Source: Salinilacihabitans rarus
GTDB taxonomy: Archaea; Halobacteriota; Halobacteria; Halobacteriales; Natrialbaceae
NCBI RefSeq assembly: GCF_024296665.1
Contig: NZ_CP100762.1
Location: 2,728,001-2,792,000 of the forward strand
Length of the DNA stretch: 64,000 nucleotides
Direction of reading: 5' to 3'
Each line of letters opens with the position of its first letter. Position 1 is the stretch's first letter. The position numbers and the translations under genes were made by a program. Positions 58,498 to 64,000 of this stretch are shown in pieces. A model generated the notes under the pieces. That model saw only the letters and a list, made by a program, of their open reading frames with translations. It searched no databases and was not told where the DNA came from.

Positions 58498-59394
58498 ATG
58501 CAACTGGGCGTTATCGGACTCGGGCGCATGGGGCGGATCGTCGCCCGGCGCCTCCTCGAGGCCGACCACGACGTCGTCGCGTTCGACCTCGACGAGGAGG
58601 CCGTCGCGGCCGCCGCCGAGGCGGGCGCCGACCCCGCCGACTCGATCGCCGACCTCTGTGACCGACTCGGCGAGGCGAAACGCATCTGGCTGATGGTCCC
58701 CGCCGGCGCGCCGGTGGACGCGACCCTCGAAGAACTCGACCCGCACCTCTCGGCCGACGACGTCGTCGTCGACGGCGGCAACTCCCACTTCGAGGACTCG
58801 GTCCGGCGCGCGGAGTCGACGCCGGCGGCGTACCTCGACTGTGGCACCTCCGGCGGCCCCGCCGGCGCGGAACTCGGCTTCTCGCTGATGGTCGGCGGCC
58901 CCGAGGACGCCTACGAGGAACTGCGCTCCGCATTCGACGCCGTCGCGACCGGTCCCGACGGCCACGCGCACATGGGCCCCGCGGGGGCGGGCCACTACGT
59001 GAAGATGGTCCACAACGGCGTCGAGTACGCGCTGATGCAGGCCTACGGCGAGGGGTTCGAACTGCTCTACGAGGGCCGGTACGACCTCGACCTCGAATCG
59101 GTCGCGTCGGTCTGGAACAACGGCGCCGTCATCCGGTCGTGGCTGCTCGAACTCTGCGAGGAGGCGTTCCGCGAGGAGGGGTCGGCCCTCGGCGACGTCG
59201 CCGACCGGGTCGAGGGCGGTTCGACGGGCACGTGGACCGTTCAGGAGGGCCTCGAACAGGAGGTGCCCGTCCCGCTGATCTACACCGCGCTCGCGGAACG
59301 GTTCGGCTCGCGCGCCGACGAGCGCTTCTCGCGTCGACTCGCGAACCGCCTGCGGTACGGCTTCGGCCGCCACGAGGTCCCCCGGCGGGAGTGA
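58498..59394 (+). CDS. gnd: 6-phosphogluconate dehydrogenase (decarboxylating)
   Basis: This 298-residue protein starts MQLGVIGLGRMGRIVARRLL with the dinucleotide motif GLGRMG. Then come VVVDGGNSHFEDSVRR near residue 90, DCGTSGGPAGAELGFSLMVG near residue 119 and GAGHYVKMVHNGVEYALMQA near residue 163 with the catalytic Lys and Asn. This is the short YqeC/GndA-type enzyme, which produces ribulose-5-phosphate. In haloarchaea it provides pentoses by oxidation. It is convergent with the radical SAM gene. Confidence 0.93.
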   Translation: MQLGVIGLGRMGRIVARRLLEADHDVVAFDLDEEAVAAAAEAGADPADSIADLCDRLGEAKRIWLMVPAGAPVDATLEELDPHLSADDVVVDGGNSHFEDSVRRAESTPAAYLDCGTSGGPAGAELGFSLMVGGPEDAYEELRSAFDAVATGPDGHAHMGPAGAGHYVKMVHNGVEYALMQAYGEGFELLYEGRYDLDLESVASVWNNGAVIRSWLLELCEEAFREEGSALGDVADRVEGGSTGTWTVQEGLEQEVPVPLIYTALAERFGSRADERFSRRLANRLRYGFGRHEVPRRE

Positions 59395-59427
59395 CGGGGT
59401 TCGTCCCCGCCCCGCGTCCCCCGCGAC

Positions 59428-60657
59428 CTACGCGCCGTCGACGGTCGCTTCGACCTCCGCGTCGATCGGCGCGCGCGTCGACCCCTCCTCCAGTCCGAGT
59501 TCCTCGTCGGTGAGGTAACACCGCGGGTCCTCGGCCCAGAGGTCGTCGTGGACGGCGTACGCCCGCGCCCGGGAGTTGCCGCCACAGACCTCCCTGTACG
59601 GACAGCGCCCGCACCGGCCCGTCAGGTGAGCCGACGGGTTCGCGAGGCGGTCCCAGCGGTCGCTGTCCGCGAGGATCCGGTCGAGCGGCCGCTCCCGGAC
59701 GTTCCCGAGGGTGATCTCGGGGAGGAACATGCTCGGGTGGACGTCGCCGCGGTGGTCGACGTCGACCACCTTCGGCCCGCCGTCGCCCTTCTTGACGACC
59801 CTGCCGGGGCCGTCGTCGAGCAGCAACCGCCGGGCCCGGTCGGCGCGCTCGGGCAGTTCCGACTCGATCTTCCGGTAGAGGTAGACCGCGTCGGCGTAGT
59901 TGCCCGCCGAGAGGATCTGCATCTCCGGGTTCGTCTCGGCCAGTTCGACGGTCCGCTCGAAGAGGTAGTCGACCATCCGGCGCGTCTCCGCGAACGACAG
60001 GTCGCGGTCGGTGATCGCGCCGCCCCGGCCCGTGTAGATCAGGTGGAAGACGTTCACCCGGTCGACGCCGAGGTCGACGGCGAGGTCGACGACGTCCGGC
60101 AGGTCGTCGATCGTGTCCGCGGTCATCGTGCTCCGGACGCCGGTGTTCATCCCGGCCGCCTGGGCGTTGGACAGCCCCTCGACCGCGCGCTCGAACGACC
60201 CCTCGAGCCCGCGGAACCGGTCGTGGGTCTCGCCGACGCCGTCGAGCGAGACGCCGACGTAGGCCATCCCGGCGTCGGCGACCGCGCGGGCGCGCTCCGG
60301 GGTCAGGAACGTGCCGTTGCTCGAGGCGATGGTCCGCAGTCCCCGCTCGTCGGCGTGGGCGACCAGTTCCGCGAGGTCGTCGCGGACGAACGGCTCGCCG
60401 CCGCTGAAGACGAGCACCGGGACCCCCGCCTCGGCGAGGTCGTCGATGAACCGCTTTGCCTCGGCCGTCGAGAGTTCCTCGTCGGAGCGGCGGTCGACGG
60501 CGCCGAAGTAGCAGTGTTCGCAGGTGAGGTTACACGCCGGCGTGGTGTTCCAGACAACGACGGGCACCGTCCCGCCGTCGCGCGAGCGCGACCGTTCGTA
60601 CCGCGTCCGCTCCGGGCGGTTGTCGATCCCGTGGACGAGTCTGGTGAGGTCGATCAT
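59428..60657 (-). CDS. Radical SAM/SPASM protein, NirJ/AhbC-like
   Basis: This 409-residue protein starts MIDLTRLVHGIDNRPERTRY. It has the radical SAM motif CNLTCEHC near residue 42, then LVFSGGEPFVRDDL near residue 84 (GGEP), IASSNGTFL and VGVSLDGVGETHDRF. A C-terminal SPASM-type Cys cluster reads CGRCPYREVCGG near residue 350, with a later CYLTDEEL. Relatives include NirJ and AhbC/AhbD, which act on haem d1 or haem side chains, and peptide-modifying enzymes. The neighbouring d1-type propellers favour the haem d1 path. It overlaps the preceding gene by 4 bases. Confidence 0.88.
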   Translation of the reverse strand: MIDLTRLVHGIDNRPERTRYERSRSRDGGTVPVVVWNTTPACNLTCEHCYFGAVDRRSDEELSTAEAKRFIDDLAEAGVPVLVFSGGEPFVRDDLAELVAHADERGLRTIASSNGTFLTPERARAVADAGMAYVGVSLDGVGETHDRFRGLEGSFERAVEGLSNAQAAGMNTGVRSTMTADTIDDLPDVVDLAVDLGVDRVNVFHLIYTGRGGAITDRDLSFAETRRMVDYLFERTVELAETNPEMQILSAGNYADAVYLYRKIESELPERADRARRLLLDDGPGRVVKKGDGGPKVVDVDHRGDVHPSMFLPEITLGNVRERPLDRILADSDRWDRLANPSAHLTGRCGRCPYREVCGGNSRARAYAVHDDLWAEDPRCYLTDEELGLEEGSTRAPIDAEVEATVDGA

Positions 60658-61769
60658 GTCGGTGGGGTAAAGATGCCGCTCGGCAGGTCGCCGAGCCCCT
60701 CGATTCGGTCCGCGACCGTCACGTCCGCCGGCCGGTCCGACCGGAGCGGCGAGAGGTCGAGGACGGTCACGCACGGGCGATCCATGTTGCCGACGAAGCA
60801 GGCGTCGCCGTCGGGCGAGACGACGAGGTGCATCGGCTGGCCGCCGACGTCGACCCGGCCGACGACCGAGCGCGACGCCGCGTCGACGACCGTCACGTGG
60901 GACTCGTCGTAGGAGTCGACGAGGACGTACCGGCCGTCGGGCGTGGTCGCGGCGAAGCCGGTCGTCGTTCCGACGTCGACGAACGCGGCGGCGTCGTTCT
61001 CGCCGGCCTCGACCGCGTCGAGGTCGACCGCCGTCAGCCGGTCGTCGTCCCGCGCGGGAACGTAGGCGCGTCGCCCGTCCGGACCGTCGGCGAACGCGAT
61101 CCCGTGTGGGTTCTCGCCGGTCGGTACCTGGGCCGCGACCCGCTTCGTCCCGACGTCGACGAACGTCGTGAACGACTCCCCGGCGTTGTTGACGGCGACG
61201 AGGTCCGTCCCCGGCACCGGGTACACGTCGTGGGGTCGCTCGCCGACGGCGTACCGCGTCCCCTCGGCCAACTCGGCCGTCGGCGACAGCGCGACCAGTT
61301 CGCCCCGGCTCTTGACGGCGACGTACAGCCGACCGTCCGGGCCGAGGCACATCCCGGCGCACTTGCCGAGCGCGCGGGTCCCGATCCGCTCGGGTACCGG
61401 CCGCCCCTCGGGGACGCGGAACGCCATCACCCCCGGCTCGTCGTCGTCCGGCAGCGCCCCGGCGGTCCCGACGAACAGGCGCCGGCCGTCGTCGGTCAGC
61501 GCGGAGCCGACGCTCGCGGTCCCGAGGTCGTCGACGCGCCCGACCGTCTCCAGGCGTTCGAGGTCGACGACTTCGAGGTGGGCGCTCGTGATGTACAGCA
61601 GGTACGCGTGGCGGCCGTCCGGGTGGAACGCCGCCGTGTGGGGGTACGTTCCGTCGCCGACGCGACCCACCTCCTCGCGCGCGTCGAGGTCGACGACGCT
61701 GAAGTGCTCGCTGCCGGCGTTCTTGACGAGCGCCGTTCGCTCCGTCGGTGGCGGTGTCGGTCGCGTCAT
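60654..61769 (-). CDS. Beta-propeller (cytochrome d1-like / YVTN) protein
   Basis: This 371-residue protein starts MTRPTPPPTERTALVKNAGS. It consists of seven or eight repeats of about 45 residues with DPDG/HPDGRHAY-type turns, VVDLxxxxxVGRV strands and PHDVYPVPG and NPHGIAF segments typical of YVTN/d1-type propellers. There is no signal peptide or c-haem motif. By position it is a NirF/NirN-like or chaperone-like partner of the d1 protein upstream. Its stop overlaps the radical SAM start (ATGA); the gap to the previous gene is 5 bases. Confidence 0.85.
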   Translation of the reverse strand: MTRPTPPPTERTALVKNAGSEHFSVVDLDAREEVGRVGDGTYPHTAAFHPDGRHAYLLYITSAHLEVVDLERLETVGRVDDLGTASVGSALTDDGRRLFVGTAGALPDDDEPGVMAFRVPEGRPVPERIGTRALGKCAGMCLGPDGRLYVAVKSRGELVALSPTAELAEGTRYAVGERPHDVYPVPGTDLVAVNNAGESFTTFVDVGTKRVAAQVPTGENPHGIAFADGPDGRRAYVPARDDDRLTAVDLDAVEAGENDAAAFVDVGTTTGFAATTPDGRYVLVDSYDESHVTVVDAASRSVVGRVDVGGQPMHLVVSPDGDACFVGNMDRPCVTVLDLSPLRSDRPADVTVADRIEGLGDLPSGIFTPPT

Positions 61770-61774
61770 GGGTG

Positions 61775-62938
61775 TCAGGTGTCCGCTCCGCGGCGGGGTC
61801 GCTCGGTCAGGAAACAACTCGACGGCGCGCTGTCGGTCGGGAGGTCGACCCGCGCGAGGAGTCGGGGGTCGGGGTCGGAGCCCGGTTCGCGGAGCGACGA
61901 CGTGTCGATCGCCGCCACGGAGTCGTCGTCCACGTTCGCCACGTAGCACCGCCGGCCGTCGGCGGCGAACGCCGGGTGGCGCGGCGTCTCCCCGGTCCGC
62001 ACGCGCGCGACGACGTCGAGCGTGCCGGCGTCGACGAACGAGACGCGGTCGTCCTCGTAGGCGTCGACGGCGACGTGGGCGCCGCCGGGGGCGACGTCGA
62101 CGAACGCCGTCGGCGTGCCAAGCGGGAGTCGCGTCTCGCGGGTCGGCCGCTCGCCGGCGAGGTCGACGACGGTCAGGCCGTCGCCCTCGGTGTCGGCGAC
62201 GAACCAGCGGTCGTGGGCCGCCGACGCCGCGCCGCCGCGCGGGTTCGGCGCGTCGACGGTGGCGACGACGCGGCGCTCGGCGAGGTCGACGAACGAGACG
62301 CTCCCGTCGTCGACGTCGTTGACGCCGAGCAGCCGGTAGCCGGGGGCGTACGACAGGTCCTGTGGCTCGCCCGGAACCGACAGTCGGTCCCGGACGTCGA
62401 ACGGGGGGCGCCCGTCGAGGCGGACGACCGCGCCGTCGTCTTTCAGGGCGACCCACGGGTCGTCGCCGGCGTCGACGACGACGCCCGCGCCCTTGCCGAT
62501 CGGCAGGTGGGCGACCGGCTCGAACCGGCCGTCGTCGCGGGCGTGCGTCCGCAACACCGTCACCCCGGGGCCGTCGTCGTCCGGCAGGTCGCCGTAGCCG
62601 GTGACGTAGAGGTACCGGCCGTCGCGGGAGGCGGCGACGCCGATCGGCGCGGTACCGACCGCGTCGGTCCGGTCGAGGACGGACGACGAGCGCACGTCGA
62701 CGGCCTCGACGGTCCCGGAGGAGGCGTACGCGAGGTACGCCCGTCGGCCCCGCGGGCCGAACGCGAGGCCGTGCGGGTGGCGACCCTCTCCGACGCGGGC
62801 GACGAACTCGCACTCGCCGTCGTCTTCCTCGCGGCCGTCCACGTCGACCGCGGCGAACCCGCGGTCGCGCATCAGCTTCACGAACGCCAGTTCGCCCTCG
62901 ACGCCGGCGGACGCGTCGGGCGGTGCGGGTCGTGACAT
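61775..62938 (-). CDS. Beta-propeller (cytochrome d1-like / YVTN) protein
   Basis: This 387-residue protein starts MSRPAPPDASAGVEGELAFV. Repeats with GRHPHGLAFGPRGRRAYLAY near residue 60, FVDLAERRVVATVDAPNPRG and RHPAFAADGRRCYVANVDDD mark it as a seven- or eight-bladed propeller, paralogous to the gene at 60654. It has no signal peptide, so it is cytosolic. It lies 8 bases after the d1-domain gene and 5 bases before the next propeller, in a single transcript. It may hold haem d1 or a precursor; this is inference. Confidence 0.85.
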   Translation of the reverse strand: MSRPAPPDASAGVEGELAFVKLMRDRGFAAVDVDGREEDDGECEFVARVGEGRHPHGLAFGPRGRRAYLAYASSGTVEAVDVRSSSVLDRTDAVGTAPIGVAASRDGRYLYVTGYGDLPDDDGPGVTVLRTHARDDGRFEPVAHLPIGKGAGVVVDAGDDPWVALKDDGAVVRLDGRPPFDVRDRLSVPGEPQDLSYAPGYRLLGVNDVDDGSVSFVDLAERRVVATVDAPNPRGGAASAAHDRWFVADTEGDGLTVVDLAGERPTRETRLPLGTPTAFVDVAPGGAHVAVDAYEDDRVSFVDAGTLDVVARVRTGETPRHPAFAADGRRCYVANVDDDSVAAIDTSSLREPGSDPDPRLLARVDLPTDSAPSSCFLTERPRRGADT

Positions 62939-62946
62939 GCGTGTCG

Positions 62947-64000
62947 TCAGTCGACCTCGTACTTGTCCGCCCGGCGGCACGGGAACTTGCCCGTCACCGG
63001 CCGGAGGTCGGTCATCGCGTCGAGGTGTTCGCCGGTGTGGCTGTCGTAGACGTGGATCTCGCCCTCGGGCCAGTGGCTCACGAAGAGTTCCTGACCGTCG
63101 TTCGAGAAGATCGGGTGGATCGCGTGCTCGCTTCCCGTCTCGATCACGAGGTCATCGTCGACCTCGAGGGTCTCGCGGTCTATGGCGTACACCAACTGGT
63201 CGAGGTCGGGGTCGTCCCGGAGCGCGACGTCACACCAGACGTAGTCACAGTCGTGGTGATTGCGCAGGAACAGGCCGCCGCCGGGGACGTCGATGCGCTT
63301 CTCGACCTCCCAGGTCTCGGTGCTCCAGGCGGTCGTGACGTTCTCGTCGCCCAGGTGGGTCGTGAACGCGCGGTCGCGTTTCGGGTCGAGCGCGCCCGGG
63401 CCGGGGTGGGGAATCGCCCCGGTCTCGATGTTCGCGACGCGCTCTCGCTCCTCGAGGTCGACGACCGAGACGACGTCGTCGCTCTGGGCGGCGATCATGA
63501 AGTACCGCCCGTCCTTCGTGAAGAAGCCGTCGTGGAGCGTCCGCGCGCAGTCGATCTCGGCGACGACCGGGAACTCGTCGTCGGTGTAGTCGATCAGCCA
63601 CACCTCGCCCAGTTCCTTCAGCCCGGCGACGAACACCTCGTACTTCGGCGAGTCGTAGAGCGCACAGACCCGGCTCTCGACGTACTGGCCGTCGAGGTCG
63701 ATGCCGCGGGTGGAGATCTGCTTGATCGGCGAGAGGTCGTCCGCGTCCGTGATGAGGATCTGACCCGGGGTGTAGAAGCCGGCGGCGACGTACTGGCCGT
63801 CGTGGGACACCGCGATGTCGCGGGCGTCGGTGCCGGCACGGACGCGGGCGACGCGGTCGAGGCCCCACAGGTCGAGCTTGTAGATGTAGCCGTCGCGGGC
63901 CATCGTGTAGGCGTACGCCCCCTCGCGCTCGTTGTCGGGGAGCGTGTTCGGGAAGTCCATCACGTGGATGGCCTGCCCGACGTCCTCGATCCGGCCGATC
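62947..64000 (-). CDS. Cytochrome cd1-type d1-haem domain protein (N-terminus beyond window)
   Basis: The frame is open at the window edge, so at least 351 residues are seen and the N-terminus is missing. The visible part follows the d1 domain of cytochrome cd1 nitrite reductase / NirF closely: TMARDGYIYKLDLWGLDRVA, GTDARDIAVSHDGQYVAAGF, ISTRGIDLDGQYVESRV, ARTLHDGFFTKDGRYF, IPHPGPGALDP and THLGDENVTT. In NirS the LHDG and PHPG His residues lie at the d1-haem site, and both are kept. Whether a c-haem domain precedes it cannot be seen. It leads the operon with two propellers and the radical SAM gene. Confidence 0.87.
   Translation of the reverse strand, partial: IGRIEDVGQAIHVMDFPNTLPDNEREGAYAYTMARDGYIYKLDLWGLDRVARVRAGTDARDIAVSHDGQYVAAGFYTPGQILITDADDLSPIKQISTRGIDLDGQYVESRVCALYDSPKYEVFVAGLKELGEVWLIDYTDDEFPVVAEIDCARTLHDGFFTKDGRYFMIAAQSDDVVSVVDLEERERVANIETGAIPHPGPGALDPKRDRAFTTHLGDENVTTAWSTETWEVEKRIDVPGGGLFLRNHHDCDYVWCDVALRDDPDLDQLVYAIDRETLEVDDDLVIETGSEHAIHPIFSNDGQELFVSHWPEGEIHVYDSHTGEHLDAMTDLRPVTGKFPCRRADKYEVD

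Overview
The window is a stretch of haloarchaeal (class Halobacteria) chromosome. The evidence is a high GC content, acidic proteins throughout, archaeal information-processing genes (aIF1, aIF2-gamma, Rpo7/RpoE1, Spt4, S6e), F420 enzymes, Tat-type lipoprotein signals, and TATA boxes placed about 25-30 bases before start codons as in leaderless haloarchaeal transcripts. I cannot name the genus. I saw no insertion sequence, prophage, CRISPR array, rRNA or tRNA. Both ends cut through genes.

Layout. 1-4440: a tandem pair of DUF389 membrane proteins, the GTPase EngB, a Yip1-like membrane protein, and a short region of decayed gene remnants. 4441-9511: a D-2-hydroxyacid dehydrogenase, a Nudix/IF-2B-like fusion, the F420 gene cofE coupled to an LLM oxidoreductase, small proteins and a cold-shock protein. 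9779-14166: a MoxR / DUF58 / transglutaminase operon. 14235-18127: translation and transcription genes, including the operon aIF2-gamma / PIN / Rpo7 / Spt4 / DUF359 kinase. 18481-24556: a winged-helix regulator, a nuclease-like DUF5787 protein, a degenerate cupredoxin, a PhnP-like hydrolase, an AIM24 protein and an AAA ATPase with a histidine tail. 24676-30440: three Usp proteins, a GNAT enzyme, a DHH phosphoesterase, small haloarchaeal families and S6e. 30495-33395: a TetR regulator with an abutting operator, a 38-residue bridging frame, an isoprenoid-synthase-like protein and a beta-CASP nuclease.

33472-41238 is the most striking region. It is a eukaryotic-like phospho-signalling island: a membrane protein with an Arg-Ser repeat linker and zinc ribbon, then on the other strand a triple zinc-ribbon/FHA protein, a VWA protein, a Ser/Thr kinase-FHA, a PP2C phosphatase-FHA and a second, atypical kinase-FHA. 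It resembles the VWA + PP2C + kinase triads known from ter-type neighbourhoods, with four FHA readers added. A Bat-type PAS/GAF regulator and a proton antiporter with two Usp domains follow.

45694-59394 is mostly metabolic: a membrane methyltransferase-like protein, a sarcosine-oxidase family flavoprotein, a second LLM oxidoreductase, aconitase, a dUTPase/dCTP deaminase family enzyme, three NodB-type polysaccharide deacetylases (two a recent tandem duplication with the promoter) and a 6-phosphogluconate dehydrogenase.

59428-64000 is a tight minus-strand operon: a cytochrome cd1-type d1-haem domain protein (N-terminus beyond the window), two further beta-propellers and a radical SAM/SPASM protein. 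It suggests d1-haem synthesis or use.
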